Of a stretch of 59,861 bases of DNA, positions 40,556 through 50,782 are shown piece after piece. The notes under the pieces are model-generated. The model was given only the letters and a program-made list of their open reading frames with translations. It was not told the origin of the DNA and ran no database searches. Each line of letters starts with the position of its first letter. Position 1 is the first letter of the stretch. Source of the stretch: Spirochaetes bacterium ADurb.Bin215 (GTDB taxonomy: Bacteria > Spirochaetota > Spirochaetia > Treponematales > Treponemataceae); NCBI GenBank assembly GCA_002070025.1, contig MWCL01000008.1, forward strand, positions 1 to 59,861. Direction: 5' to 3'. Both the position numbers and the translations under genes were made by a program.

Positions 40556-42571
40556 TTCCAGATAGCGTTGATACTGCTTCTGCTGCTGCTGGAGAGCCTC
40601 CCTGCCAGTTGCAATATCCGCTGCCAGGCGAGCCAACAGAACATCCAGTTCCGTCAATTGTTTCAGATACTCCTGACCCTGCCGGGACGAATTGCCAACC
40701 GCATGAAGATTGCTTCTAACCCGTTCCTGTTCGACAATCTGTTCATTCCGTTCCCGGTTTAACTCGCTCAACGCAGATTCCTGATCCGCTATACCCCGAC
40801 GAAATTCCACCGCCTTTTCAAGCGCCTTCCGGATATCTGCGGGAACCGCCCCCGACGTCGCATAATAGAGAAGCGTGTCGGTATTCTGCTGTAAAAGCGA
40901 AACGGTTTCCGAAACCGGTCGATCCTCCTGAACCGTGTACAGAGCCGTTTTGCCGGCAGCTGCATCAAGCGCAAACCGGTAGTGGCCGACTGTTTGCTCC
41001 GCGGGTTTCTTCGGTTCTACTAGTGTTGTGCCGGGCGTTATCGGGTGTTCTATTACGAGGGAACGGGATTCAGATGTCGTATTTCGGAATTGATAGGTGG
41101 TCGTCTTTTTTTGTGTCCGGGTAATGGTTAAAACTCCACGGGAAACGCTCACGGAAGCAACATCCCTGGTCGTTTCTTCACGAAGACTTCCCGCAACACC
41201 AAGATCTTCCCCGTAGGCCAGAAGACGGGTATCGTTCTCCGGTAAAAATTCGAGCAATGCGTCTCCGGCATACGAAGCTCCGTCAAAAACGGTTACCGGT
41301 CCCGCGGGAAGCCGCATGTTCGACTCATTAACGAGTTCGACACAAAGCATGGGGTGCGATTCACCCGAAAACGCGTTCTCCCCGGAAAAAACCGACACTT
41401 TTTTCGTGGTGACCGCTGCTTCGGCAAGCGGAACCATGGCGCTTTGCCGCCGCGGAATGGACACAGGATTTTTCAAGGTAAACAAAAACAACTCTCCGGC
41501 CCTGGCGGCAGCCGCGGTTTCCACCTGCCCCGTTGAAACTCCGGCGGCACTCCGCTCCGCCTTCTTTGCATAACTCATTGAGGGAACCGGCGCAGCCGCC
41601 TCCATTTCATACGCATAGTCGCTCATCAGTTCACTGTCCATGGCTGAATCGTACACTTCCGGAGCGGCCGCGCCGGCGATGGCAAGAGGCACCTCGGGAC
41701 GGGAAAGGTAGTAGGGCGGATACAATTGCTGGATAAACGAAACGGGCCGGCCGGAAACAAGCGTCAATTCGATATTCTCCCAGTCAGAATCGCTCGTGTT
41801 ATCAATAATGGCCCAACCCTGCAGCACCGGCTTTTTTTGCGAAAGATCCAGCCGGTAGGAAATCTTCCATACCGGGGACGGTACAATGTACCCAAGAGAA
41901 ACCGGGCGGGTCCCCGTTCCAGGGAGATGTACAGAAAGCGTTCTGGTTTCATCATCCCGCGCGGACGCAAGCAAATCAAGCGCACGATTAAAATCCTGCA
42001 TAATGACGGGGTCGGTAAAAGTAATGGAAGAAATTTCCGAAAGACTGATTTTCCGCAACCCTTCGGTAGTCATGAGATTCATGCTCCCGCGGTTCATGAC
42101 CGGCCGTTTTCCGTCGGGAAACGCGGCGATTCCGCCAGCCGCTTCAATACTGACAATTCTGCCGGTCAGCGGATCCGGAACCGTCACCTGTACTTCATTT
42201 CCCTGAAGGCTCTGAAGAATTTCTGACAATCCGGGATTTCCGGAGAGATTTACGGAAAGACTCTGGAGCGTCCGGGCAAGAGTATCTTCGGAATCGTATG
42301 TTACGGACGGATTCCGGCTTTCTGAATCATGAATTACGAGCGATTTGAGAACATCGTTAACTGCATCCCGCTGAAACGCCAGAGGAAAACTTGCCGGTCC
42401 GGTTACCGAACCTGAATGTTCTATAAAACTCACACCCGAAGAGAATAATGCGATTCGGGTAACCGGTAGCAGGGCTTTCCCGGTATCACCTTCCTGGGCC
42501 AATACCGGAACAATACTGCAAAGCATAACAAATACGGAAAGGCAACTCCGGTATAAAACTCGGTTCATCAT
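40538..42571 (-). CDS. Exported DUF4139 domain protein
   Basis: A 677-residue exported protein: a signal peptide (cleavage near VLAQ, about residues 22-25), an N-terminal beta-type domain, the DUF4139 region (about 210-560, with PSPVWKISYRLDL and GWAIIDNTSDSDWENI typical of the family) and a C-terminal coiled coil (about 600-677). Function is unknown; relatives are envelope proteins. It overlaps the upstream hydrolase gene by 4 bp. AGGAGG precedes the ATG. Confidence 0.85.
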   Translation of the reverse strand: MMNRVLYRSCLSVFVMLCSIVPVLAQEGDTGKALLPVTRIALFSSGVSFIEHSGSVTGPASFPLAFQRDAVNDVLKSLVIHDSESRNPSVTYDSEDTLARTLQSLSVNLSGNPGLSEILQSLQGNEVQVTVPDPLTGRIVSIEAAGGIAAFPDGKRPVMNRGSMNLMTTEGLRKISLSEISSITFTDPVIMQDFNRALDLLASARDDETRTLSVHLPGTGTRPVSLGYIVPSPVWKISYRLDLSQKKPVLQGWAIIDNTSDSDWENIELTLVSGRPVSFIQQLYPPYYLSRPEVPLAIAGAAAPEVYDSAMDSELMSDYAYEMEAAAPVPSMSYAKKAERSAAGVSTGQVETAAAARAGELFLFTLKNPVSIPRRQSAMVPLAEAAVTTKKVSVFSGENAFSGESHPMLCVELVNESNMRLPAGPVTVFDGASYAGDALLEFLPENDTRLLAYGEDLGVAGSLREETTRDVASVSVSRGVLTITRTQKKTTTYQFRNTTSESRSLVIEHPITPGTTLVEPKKPAEQTVGHYRFALDAAAGKTALYTVQEDRPVSETVSLLQQNTDTLLYYATSGAVPADIRKALEKAVEFRRGIADQESALSELNRERNEQIVEQERVRSNLHAVGNSSRQGQEYLKQLTELDVLLARLAADIATGREALQQQQKQYQRYLESLSFK

Positions 42572-43617
42572 GTGGACCTCCTGACAAAATCCATAATTTT
42601 CTGCATATAAAAGTCACGGGCATAGAAAAACGCGCCTACATGGGGCGCTTCCGGTACAACAACCATTTCATCCGATGGTTTCACCGCGCGGGAAAAGAGC
42701 TTTCTTGCCATCCCGACCGGAATAAGTACGTCCTTTTGTCCATGAAACAATAAAATCGGAACCGGAATGGTATGGGTTATCTTTTCAGGACTCATTCTCC
42801 CGAAACGAACGCCGGTATGACAGATGGAGGTAATATTGGCACCAAAAACAATTGACCGCGCCAAAAACCGGTACTTTACCATTGATTCCACAACCTTGAT
42901 GAGCGCTTCCCGGTAATCCGAATAACTGGAATCTGAAATTATGCCCTTTACCGCCTCATGCAGATTTTTCTTCCCGGCGCCGTAAAAAAGTCCGGTTGCG
43001 GCTCCCATGGAAACACCATGAATGAAGATGATTTTGAGTGCATACCGTTCCACAAGAAGCCGCACCCAACAGGCGAGATCGCCGGATTCCCGGATTCCCA
43101 GCGTCCGGTATTTTCCTTCGCTTTCACCATGAGAGCGCATGTCCGGTGAAAACACATTCCATCCAAGTTGATGATAGGCTTCGGCAAGATAGTTCATGCC
43201 GGAGGCTGAATCCATGAGTGCATGAAGCAATACCACCGTCCGCTCCGGATAAGAACTGAACCTGTTCGGCCCGCTGGACCGGTTTAGTCCAGGATTTCTT
43301 CCCGCCGGCCAATAATATCCGGACAGGGACAATCCATCATGCGTAACAAGGCTCAGTTCATCGAACAAACCCTCTTCCCGGTACGTTTCCCATCGCGCGC
43401 GTCCTTCATTTACGATATCCATAAGCCGGGGATCTTTGGTATGGGAATACACGACTGTCTTTTTTTCCGCCTCCAGAATGGATCTGGTTTCAAAAGCCGC
43501 AGGCGTCGTACTCATGGAAGAATGATAAACGATTATTCCGGCCGCGAGAAAAAACAAAAACCAGCCGAGCAAAATTAATGCGGAAAATAAAAGTAAAAAA
43601 GAAAACACAGCTTCCAC
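42568..43617 (-). CDS. Membrane-anchored alpha/beta hydrolase
   Basis: A 349-residue protein: one N-terminal membrane segment (about 5-32), then a serine hydrolase fold. The HALMDSASGMNY loop is the oxyanion region, the nucleophile is in GVSMGAATG, the acid is likely in FHGQKDVLIP and the His in EAPHVGAF. The type resembles FrsA/YfhR-like hydrolases. The start is GTG. It is translationally coupled (ATGA) to the DUF4139 gene, suggesting joint envelope function. Confidence 0.85.
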   Translation of the reverse strand: MEAVFSFLLLFSALILLGWFLFFLAAGIIVYHSSMSTTPAAFETRSILEAEKKTVVYSHTKDPRLMDIVNEGRARWETYREEGLFDELSLVTHDGLSLSGYYWPAGRNPGLNRSSGPNRFSSYPERTVVLLHALMDSASGMNYLAEAYHQLGWNVFSPDMRSHGESEGKYRTLGIRESGDLACWVRLLVERYALKIIFIHGVSMGAATGLFYGAGKKNLHEAVKGIISDSSYSDYREALIKVVESMVKYRFLARSIVFGANITSICHTGVRFGRMSPEKITHTIPVPILLFHGQKDVLIPVGMARKLFSRAVKPSDEMVVVPEAPHVGAFFYARDFYMQKIMDFVRRST

Positions 43618-43703
43618 CGGGACCAGACCTCTCTCCCGTTCAGGATATACAGTTCCTCCGTTATTGACAACTCAATTACAGTACAGAAAAAATGCGTCAC
43701 CTA

Positions 43704-43720
43704 TGCTATACTTCTCTGCA
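43704..43720 (+). promoter_or_regulatory. Extended -10 promoter for a leaderless MoxR transcript
   Basis: TGC followed by TATACT (43707-43712), then 8 nt to the ATG at 43721. No convincing -35 and no Shine-Dalgarno are present. Confidence 0.5.
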
Positions 43721-44716
43721 ATGAGCACAAAAATAACTGCGGAACGGTTAATCGCTGAAATTTCATCCGTTATTCGCGGCAAACCTTCAGAACTGGAACG
43801 TTTTGTAACGGCGTTTCTCTCCGGCGGTCACATACTCCTGGAAGATGTTCCCGGCCTTGGCAAGACAACGCTGGCGAAAACCCTTTCCCGGATTGTTGGT
43901 ACCGGAACCACAAAAAACCCGCATCCCGTCAATTTCAAGCGTATCCAGTTCACGCCGGACCTTCTTCCCTATGATATAACCGGTGTTGACGTATTCAATC
44001 CGGAAAAACATACTTTCGAATTCATGCCCGGACCCGTTTTTTGCGATATTCTCCTTGCGGACGAAATAAACCGGACAACACCCAAGGTCCAGTCTGCGCT
44101 TCTGGAGGTTATGGCCGAGCACCAGGTAAGCTCCGGAGGTATAACCCGGCCCGTAAGCCCGCTCTTTTTCGTTGTCGCCACGCAAAATCCGGTTGAAACT
44201 GAAGGAACCTACCCGCTTCCCGCAGCACAACTCGACCGCTTCATGATGCGGCTTTCTCTTGGGTATCCCGATGAGGACGCAGAACGGACCATTCTTCATG
44301 ATGATCCTTCGGAAACCATTCTTCCTTCCCTGCAGCCCGGGGTAACCGACGAGGACATTTTCGCGTCCCGGAAAGAACAAAAAACGGTCTATTGCCATCC
44401 CGCCCTCGAACAGGCCATCGTTTCACTGGTACGAAAAACAAGAAAGCACCCCGCGGTCAAACTGGGTGTTTCACCCCGCGGTGCGCTCCAGCTTCTTCAT
44501 GCCGGACGAACGCTGGCACTGATACGGGGACGAACCTGGCTGCAGGACGATGATATTGCAGATCTCGCCGAACCCCTGCTTGCACACCGGATCATACCCC
44601 GTGACAACCGGACCGGAACCGCTGAAATAATCAAGGAAGTAACCGGTTCCGTACTCGAGAAAATGTCCCGAATAACTGACTGGACACAAGATGCCGCTCA
44701 CGAAGAGATCGTTTAA
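43721..44716 (+). CDS. MoxR-family AAA+ ATPase
   Basis: A 331-residue AAA+ chaperone-like ATPase. Walker A is DVPGLGKTT (about residues 41-49), Walker B LLADEINR, sensor 1 VVATQNPVETEG, and sensor 2 lies in SPRGALQLLHAGR. MoxR proteins usually act with DUF58 and VWA-domain proteins in envelope assembly. The ATG at 43721 begins the domain; the extended frame from 43664 runs upstream of the -10 box. It overlaps the DUF58 gene by 26 bp. Confidence 0.93.
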   Translation: MSTKITAERLIAEISSVIRGKPSELERFVTAFLSGGHILLEDVPGLGKTTLAKTLSRIVGTGTTKNPHPVNFKRIQFTPDLLPYDITGVDVFNPEKHTFEFMPGPVFCDILLADEINRTTPKVQSALLEVMAEHQVSSGGITRPVSPLFFVVATQNPVETEGTYPLPAAQLDRFMMRLSLGYPDEDAERTILHDDPSETILPSLQPGVTDEDIFASRKEQKTVYCHPALEQAIVSLVRKTRKHPAVKLGVSPRGALQLLHAGRTLALIRGRTWLQDDDIADLAEPLLAHRIIPRDNRTGTAEIIKEVTGSVLEKMSRITDWTQDAAHEEIV

Positions 44717-45950
44717 GCCTTATTGTCCCGTAACGGTTCCTGGAGCCCTGTATCTGCTTGCTGCTGCGGTTCTCCTGCTGCTTGGCAGGATCAGGGGCGA
44801 ATTGGGCTCCGCGCTGGCCGGTCTGTTAATCCTTGCGTATGCGCTTTTTTCCCTTGCCGCCTGCCTCGCCGCCCGGCCCTTCTGGAAAAGGACCCAATTC
44901 CGTATCGAGCAACTGCCCCATGGCCGGGTTTCGCTTACAGGAACAGCCCTCCCTCCACTGTGGATCCGTTTTTTGTGCGGTGCACGGCTGCATGTCCACT
45001 TTCACCGCTTGCATAGTTCCCGGAAAGTAGACGGCTGGTCGCTTGATCTTCCGATTGGCCGGGTACAAACCGAACACACGCCTCCTTCACCCGATAGGGG
45101 CCTATTTTCAAGCCGGGAAAAATACCTGGTTCTTCACGATTTTGCCTCGTTTTTTGCATTCCGCCTCCAGGCTCCCGCCGTAAACGCCATTGAACAGATG
45201 CTTTTCCCTGCAACCCCGGAGCCCCATGCTGCCGGAGGCGTCGTTTCGGGTAAAAGCGGCAGGGTGAGCGGAACAAGTACCTTTAACCGTTCTGACAACC
45301 TGTACGAAACACGGACCTATCTTCCCGGTGATGATCCCCGGAAAATCAACTGGAAAGTGTATGCCCATAGCGGGTCTCTTTCCATTCGGGAAGGAGAACT
45401 CCTGCCGCCGCCGGCCGCGGAACTCTTTTGTTTTTTCAATACAGACGGTCCGGATACAGCAGGAAAAACAGCAGACCGGGCCTTTACGAGCCTGATTAAC
45501 CGGGCGGCGGCGTTTCTCCTGGAAGCGCTTGAAAACAGGATGACCATCATCCTGGTATGGAGCAACCCGGACGATACCATCGAATTGCTCCGGGTTGAAC
45601 CGGGAATTAACGATACCCGCAAGACAATTACCGATGCCCTCGCCATCCCGGCTCTTTCTTCCCCGGTTCCGGACTTCACAACTATAACAAGCCGTATCCC
45701 CCCCAAAGCGACAATTTTGCTCTTTTCGCTTCCCGGCGCCCGTATTCTGAAATCATCTGGACACCGGATTCTCTGGTTCACCGGACCCTATCCCGTGCAA
45801 GCTGAGGCTCACAAGCCCGGAGCGTATCTGCGAAAATGGCTCTTTGTTTCCAACAATTTTGATAGCAGAGGCTCCGTTTTCCGCCCCATCGATTTTGAAC
45901 GCTTTGGTACCCGTCTGGAACAGGAAGGCATACATGCGCACATACTGTAA
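44691..45950 (+). CDS. DUF58 domain protein
   Basis: A 419-residue protein with two N-terminal membrane segments (about 15-60), a beta-rich middle and the DUF58 signature near residue 210 (YETRTYLPGDDPRKINWKVYA). It usually partners MoxR ATPases. A VWA-like fold may follow (FCFFNTDGPD; MTIILVWSNP), but a metal-site motif is not obvious. It overlaps both neighbours, consistent with a tightly coupled three-gene operon. Confidence 0.9.
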   Translation: MPLTKRSFKPYCPVTVPGALYLLAAAVLLLLGRIRGELGSALAGLLILAYALFSLAACLAARPFWKRTQFRIEQLPHGRVSLTGTALPPLWIRFLCGARLHVHFHRLHSSRKVDGWSLDLPIGRVQTEHTPPSPDRGLFSSREKYLVLHDFASFFAFRLQAPAVNAIEQMLFPATPEPHAAGGVVSGKSGRVSGTSTFNRSDNLYETRTYLPGDDPRKINWKVYAHSGSLSIREGELLPPPAAELFCFFNTDGPDTAGKTADRAFTSLINRAAAFLLEALENRMTIILVWSNPDDTIELLRVEPGINDTRKTITDALAIPALSSPVPDFTTITSRIPPKATILLFSLPGARILKSSGHRILWFTGPYPVQAEAHKPGAYLRKWLFVSNNFDSRGSVFRPIDFERFGTRLEQEGIHAHIL

Positions 45951-48900
45951 CCAGGGAACCATCTTCCGGACCATATCCCTCCTTCTTCTTTCGCTGTTGC
46001 CAGCCCGTTATCTGCCCGAGTTTTTTACCGGGTACTCACTGCCCCTTGTTACGCTGGCAGCCGTTCTGGGCGGCCTCGTTGCCGCACGGTCACGCATACG
46101 ATTGCTGCCGTTGGGGCTTTTCGCAGGGTTGAGCTGTCTTCTCGTCAGGGTTCTTCTGTCAGCGGCCGCAACCCTTCCGGTTTTTTCCGTTCACCGAATC
46201 TACCTGCATATCACGCTCGTTTTTTATCCGTCAGCGCTCTTTTTCGTTCTCGTATTTACCGCTACTGCGGCCGGCTTCCGCAAGCGCGCCTGGAGATCAC
46301 TAGAACCGCTTGTTCTCCTCATCCTGTTTGCTGCCTTTTTCTGGGCACAGGGAAACCATTCGCTAACCCTTTTCCCGCACCCCTTCAAGGCTGCGCTGTA
46401 TGTCGTCTTTTTCATTGTGACGATTATCGGTTCGCTGATTTTTTCCAATACCGATTCCCGGAAACCATACGGAATCCTGGCCGGCATTGTTCCCATTTTC
46501 CTCGCGCTGACGGTCCTCTTTCTTGGAACCTACAATGCGCAATCGGTCGCAAACACCGGCGGACTTATTCAGCCGACCCTTTTCCGCTTTGATTTTTCCC
46601 CCTACCTCAGCCTGCAAAACGAAATATCCCTGAACAACAAGCTTGTTTGCATTGTTCACACACCCGAGCAGTACAGCAGAAATTTTCTGAGGAGGGTGTA
46701 TCTTTCCGGGTGGGATCCCGAACGCGGTTTTTACGAGAAGCCGGTACCGGGCGAACCGCCGCAGATAACTTCTGTCCCCGCAATACCGACCACAATCCCT
46801 GCAGAGGAACGGCTGTTACGCGAAGAAGTTTCTCAAGAAGTTTTTATCGTCAATTTTGATCCGAAGTCTCTCATTGCCATGGATTATCCTGTGGAAGTAA
46901 CCCCGTATGCCATGTGGCAGCATGCTTCATTCAACGGAGCCTACAAGGTTACCAGCCATACAACCGGGTTTATACCCTTCGAGCTCTACGATTCTCCCTT
47001 CCCGGTTCCCGGCACGGATCTTCCGGATGAAACCTACGAGGTTTACACGGAAATCGATCCTGAAACAAAAACCATGCTGCAACCCCTTGTCGAGGACATC
47101 TCGGGGCAGTTTACCGGCTATTACGACATCATTCTTCTGTTGAACGAATTTCTCCGAAACGGAGAATACCGGTATTCACTCAAGCCCGGACCGTCGCAAA
47201 CCGGAAACCAGCTGGAACATTTCCTGTTTTCGTCACGAAAGGGTTATTGCACGTACTTTGCGTTTTCACTCTGTCTCATGCTCAGAACCGCCGGAATTCC
47301 CTCCCGTGTCGCGGCAGGCTTTTTTCTCGACAGCGAATCTTCCTCGCTGGATTATTTCCCCGTCAGGTCAAACATGGCGCATGCCTGGGTTGAAGTTTTT
47401 TTCCCTGAATACGGCTGGATATCTTTTGATCCCACGACAAACCGTATTGCCGAAGGCGAAGAACTGTTGCTCATGAATAATGCGGGAGGAGACGACTTCA
47501 TCTCCCTTCTCAATGAGATTATTGATAACCGCGGTCTCCTTCATTCTCCTTCCCCGGGGGAAGAACCGCAAACGGGGAACGGCTTCCTCCAGCAGGCAGC
47601 ACAGTACCTGCCAACACTTGCGCGCACAGTATCGCTCATTGTTCTTGTATGCCTGCTGCTTGCCGTTCCCGCTATCCGTCTCCGGGAGCGAGTAATTCTG
47701 CGTTATTCAACAAATAACCGGCGCATCATTCTCCTGTGTGCGAAACGGGTATATCGGCACAAGAAGAAGCATAGAAATCCCCCGCCCATACTCGCGGAGA
47801 ACCTGCACCGCTTGCATGCTCTGGAGCAAAAAGCACGCTTTGCGCCCCGGTGTACCCGGGAAGACGCAGACGAGGCGTTGGATCTTGCGAAGACCCTTTC
47901 ATCAAAACGGTCTTCCTTGCATAGATCGGTACTTCTCCTCTTCGTCGTGCTTCTTGCCGTTCCATCGCTTGAGGCGCAAACGACCGCACAGGAACTTGTT
48001 TCGCTGGCGGAGAAATCCATTGCAGGAGAGAACTGGGAAACAGCCGTAGCGACGCTTACCCGGGGGAAAGCCCTGTATCCGGAAGATCCCCGCTTCCCGT
48101 TTGTGTTGGGAACCGTGTATGAAAAGGAAAAACTCTACGAACCGGCAAAGAAGGAGTTTCTCACCGCTCTTTCCCTCGGGATGAACAACCACGCAGACCT
48201 GTATGAACATCTTGCGTCATGTTACGGCTATCTCAACGAGGACGAGGAAGCGCTGGTGTGGCAGCGCAAATATCTGGCCCTTGTTCCTGACGACCTGTAC
48301 GGCTGGTCAAATTTCGGTTGGCTTTGCTACAAGACAAACAAGCTTGAAGAAGGGATAACCGCCCTTCTTGGCATACTGGAACACTACGGACCGGACGGAA
48401 ATCTGTACGTGGGACTGGGAAATCTCTATACTTCGGCCTTCGATTATGAGAATGCGAAAAAATTCTACACCCTGGCCGTGTCCTTCGCGCGCGAGAACCA
48501 GCAGAATTTTCTCGGTTCCATCTATTTGTACAATCGCTCCATTCTGGAGGAAATCTTTTACAAATTCGACGACGCGTATGAAGATACCGCACGATCTCTT
48601 CGCGCGGCCTCCCGGTCTTCCGGATATCTCATGCAGGGAGAACTGGAACTGCGCAGACTCGATTTTTCAGCGGCATTAACCCGGTATCAAAAGGCGTATT
48701 CCCTCGATTCAACCCCGCTTGCGTCCCTGGGTCTTGCTGATACTCTTGTCCAGGCCGGATTTCCGGAAGAAGCGGCTCCCTATCTTGAAGCAATAACGAA
48801 CCGTAAAGATCTTTCCTGGATAGCGAATTATGGAACAACCCCCGATCAGTTCAAAGCTGATATAAGCAGGATCCAGCGGGACCGCAACAAGATTCTTCTT

Positions 48901-49662
48901 TCCCGTGAAAAACGTCGTATTATCCACAACTTTTCCACAGCAGTTACACGATTTGTGGACACAATCAGATATTCCGCCCGGGTCTGGTTTCACGACGGTC
49001 TTTTCCGGATTTACAGCAAGCGCGTGGCCCATTTTTACGAACGCGGTGGTAATCCCTTATACTATAACAGTTTTTATTATCTCGCGTATGACGCCTGGCC
49101 GAACATCGCGCGTCAATATCTTGCACGCGCGCAAGAACAGGAAGTATTGCTCATTCCCCAGGCAAAACCGTCATATCGTTTTGAACAGGCCCGGATGGGA
49201 CGAAATCCGACTGGTTTTCTCGAAGTTATACAAGAATTACATCCCGTCTGGGAGAAAAACTATCTTTCCAAAGCGGTATCAGAGTATCTTGTACCGGTAA
49301 ATCCAAAAAAATCACGGAATAGCCGACAATTATACTCGTTCCTCTACACACTTCAGCCGGCCGCTTTCCTTGTTCAGGATATAGACCTTCCTGTATCACT
49401 ACACATTTCCGGAACAAACAGCCGGGAAGAACGGATTCTGCGGCGGGGCCTGACACGGGCAGGCTTTGTCAGTACCCCGGAGGCAGCCTTCACCTGCTCC
49501 ATCCGGTGCTCGTCGGATTCAATACAAATTTCCATACATAATGCACAGAACGCAGAAGTTTATGCACAGGTTATCCACAGAAAAGACACAATGCAGAAAG
49601 ACGTGGCGGAAATGATCAATTCGATGGTAAAGGAGCTGTTCCGTACGTCTCTCGGGATATAA
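45934..49662 (+). CDS. Membrane transglutaminase-like protein fused to a TPR domain
   Basis: A 1243-residue protein. About six N-terminal membrane segments (10-195) precede an extracytoplasmic region with a transglutaminase-like core. The Cys is in GYCTYFAF (about 440), the His in HAWVEVFFP (about 482) and the Asp in WISFDPT (about 496). After a membrane segment (about 563-583) and a basic linker comes a signal-peptide-like stretch (about 662-682, ending PSLEAQ), then TPR repeats (about 690-930) and a C-terminal beta domain. The ATG at 45934 has AGGAAGG and overlaps the DUF58 gene by 17 bp. It may be a fusion of two genes. Confidence 0.85.
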   Translation: MRTYCNQGTIFRTISLLLLSLLPARYLPEFFTGYSLPLVTLAAVLGGLVAARSRIRLLPLGLFAGLSCLLVRVLLSAAATLPVFSVHRIYLHITLVFYPSALFFVLVFTATAAGFRKRAWRSLEPLVLLILFAAFFWAQGNHSLTLFPHPFKAALYVVFFIVTIIGSLIFSNTDSRKPYGILAGIVPIFLALTVLFLGTYNAQSVANTGGLIQPTLFRFDFSPYLSLQNEISLNNKLVCIVHTPEQYSRNFLRRVYLSGWDPERGFYEKPVPGEPPQITSVPAIPTTIPAEERLLREEVSQEVFIVNFDPKSLIAMDYPVEVTPYAMWQHASFNGAYKVTSHTTGFIPFELYDSPFPVPGTDLPDETYEVYTEIDPETKTMLQPLVEDISGQFTGYYDIILLLNEFLRNGEYRYSLKPGPSQTGNQLEHFLFSSRKGYCTYFAFSLCLMLRTAGIPSRVAAGFFLDSESSSLDYFPVRSNMAHAWVEVFFPEYGWISFDPTTNRIAEGEELLLMNNAGGDDFISLLNEIIDNRGLLHSPSPGEEPQTGNGFLQQAAQYLPTLARTVSLIVLVCLLLAVPAIRLRERVILRYSTNNRRIILLCAKRVYRHKKKHRNPPPILAENLHRLHALEQKARFAPRCTREDADEALDLAKTLSSKRSSLHRSVLLLFVVLLAVPSLEAQTTAQELVSLAEKSIAGENWETAVATLTRGKALYPEDPRFPFVLGTVYEKEKLYEPAKKEFLTALSLGMNNHADLYEHLASCYGYLNEDEEALVWQRKYLALVPDDLYGWSNFGWLCYKTNKLEEGITALLGILEHYGPDGNLYVGLGNLYTSAFDYENAKKFYTLAVSFARENQQNFLGSIYLYNRSILEEIFYKFDDAYEDTARSLRAASRSSGYLMQGELELRRLDFSAALTRYQKAYSLDSTPLASLGLADTLVQAGFPEEAAPYLEAITNRKDLSWIANYGTTPDQFKADISRIQRDRNKILLSREKRRIIHNFSTAVTRFVDTIRYSARVWFHDGLFRIYSKRVAHFYERGGNPLYYNSFYYLAYDAWPNIARQYLARAQEQEVLLIPQAKPSYRFEQARMGRNPTGFLEVIQELHPVWEKNYLSKAVSEYLVPVNPKKSRNSRQLYSFLYTLQPAAFLVQDIDLPVSLHISGTNSREERILRRGLTRAGFVSTPEAAFTCSIRCSSDSIQISIHNAQNAEVYAQVIHRKDTMQKDVAEMINSMVKELFRTSLGI

Positions 49663-49664
49663 AA

Positions 49665-49690
49665 AAAACCGCCCGAAGGCGGTTTTGATT
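49665..49690. terminator. Bidirectional terminator between the transglutaminase and PPIase genes
   Basis: AACCGCC (49667-49673), CGAA tetraloop, GGCGGTT (49678-49684). An A8 run lies before the stem, so it is strongest for the minus-strand PPIase gene; a TTTTGATTT tract serves the plus strand. Confidence 0.85.
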
Positions 49691-50769
49691 TACCGGGCTG
49701 AAAGAAGCTCCAGATCAAAGGCTATGTAGGAATCCGCCGGGATAACTCCGGGAACGCCTGCAGCTCCGTAAGCAAGTTCTGGCGGAATAACGATTGTCCG
49801 CTTTTCTCCCACCTTCATCTGAAGCGCCTGGGAATCAAAGCCGGGAATGAGCTGTCCCCGTCCAACCTGGAATTCCAGCGGTTTGTGCATATCGGAATCA
49901 TCAAAAACGGTTCCATTCAGCAGATATCCGCGATATTTCATGGTGAGGGTCTGGCCGGGCTTGAGATCGGTGCCGGATCCTTCGTTGGTTATTTCAAAAA
50001 AGACTCCGGACTCGGCCTTTCGCGCATTCGGCCATTTCCTGGCAATTTCTTCAACTACCGCTTTTTTCGCGTTTTCCTTCGCGGCCTTGCCTCGTTCCGC
50101 GACTCCTGCAAGAAGACTGTCGAAATCGGCCTGTGAAGCACCAAAGGCTTTCGCCTCGGAACCCTTGCGGATAATGCGTACCTTGTTCATGACATCGCCG
50201 TTCGCAATGGCGTTTACCACATCCTGACCCGTCACAACCCGTCCGAATACGGTGTGTTTACCGTCCAGCCAGGGCGTGGGAACATGGGTTATGAAGAACT
50301 GGCTTCCATTGGTTCCCGGACCCGAGTTCGCCATCGAAAGAATACCGGGAACGTCATGTTTGAGTGAAGGATCAAATTCATCCGGAAAACGGTATCCGGG
50401 TCCGCCCGTACCGCGGCCCTCTGGATCACCGCCCTGTATCATGAAATTCTCGATAACCCGGTGAAAAATCAGTCCGTCATAGAATGGCTTGCCCTTCGCG
50501 GCGGTCAAGGTTCCTTCCGCAAGGCCGACAAAATTGCACACGGTGAGCGGGGTCTGCTTGTAAAACAATTCAAGCGTAATGGTCCCTTTTTCTGTTTCAA
50601 TAACGGCGTATAAACCGTCTTTGCTAATCGCGGGATCAATTTCCTGTTTCATTCGTATATCTCCTGTATTCGGGCCGAATCCGCCCATCAGTATGGCTGC
50701 TGCGGTAACTCCGCCCATTACAACCAATAATATTGCGCCGATAACCAGCATTTTTCCGGTATTTGCCAT
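49690..50769 (-). CDS. Dual-family peptidyl-prolyl isomerase (cyclophilin-FKBP fusion)
   Basis: A 359-residue exported, membrane-anchored protein. After a hydrophobic anchor (about 7-30) comes a cyclophilin domain (about 55-210; active-site [36 protein letters not shown]). A linker and a C-terminal FKBP domain follow (about 255-359; [18 protein letters not shown]). The usual FKBP pocket Trp (IPGW) is Phe here (IPGFD). Two prolyl isomerase families in one chain is uncommon but known in spirochaetes, Bacteroidetes and Apicomplexa. The ATG at 50769 has AAGGAG upstream. Confidence 0.93.
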   Translation of the reverse strand: MANTGKMLVIGAILLVVMGGVTAAAILMGGFGPNTGDIRMKQEIDPAISKDGLYAVIETEKGTITLELFYKQTPLTVCNFVGLAEGTLTAAKGKPFYDGLIFHRVIENFMIQGGDPEGRGTGGPGYRFPDEFDPSLKHDVPGILSMANSGPGTNGSQFFITHVPTPWLDGKHTVFGRVVTGQDVVNAIANGDVMNKVRIIRKGSEAKAFGASQADFDSLLAGVAERGKAAKENAKKAVVEEIARKWPNARKAESGVFFEITNEGSGTDLKPGQTLTMKYRGYLLNGTVFDDSDMHKPLEFQVGRGQLIPGFDSQALQMKVGEKRTIVIPPELAYGAAGVPGVIPADSYIAFDLELLSAR

Positions 50770-50782
50770 TTTTTGTCTCTCC

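Noticed and set aside
48920-49579. Two perfect DnaA boxes (TTATCCACA at 48920-48928 and 49571-49579), with a third at 29755-29763
   Set aside because: They lie inside coding sequence far from the origin with no clustering; probably chance, although a titration site cannot be excluded.
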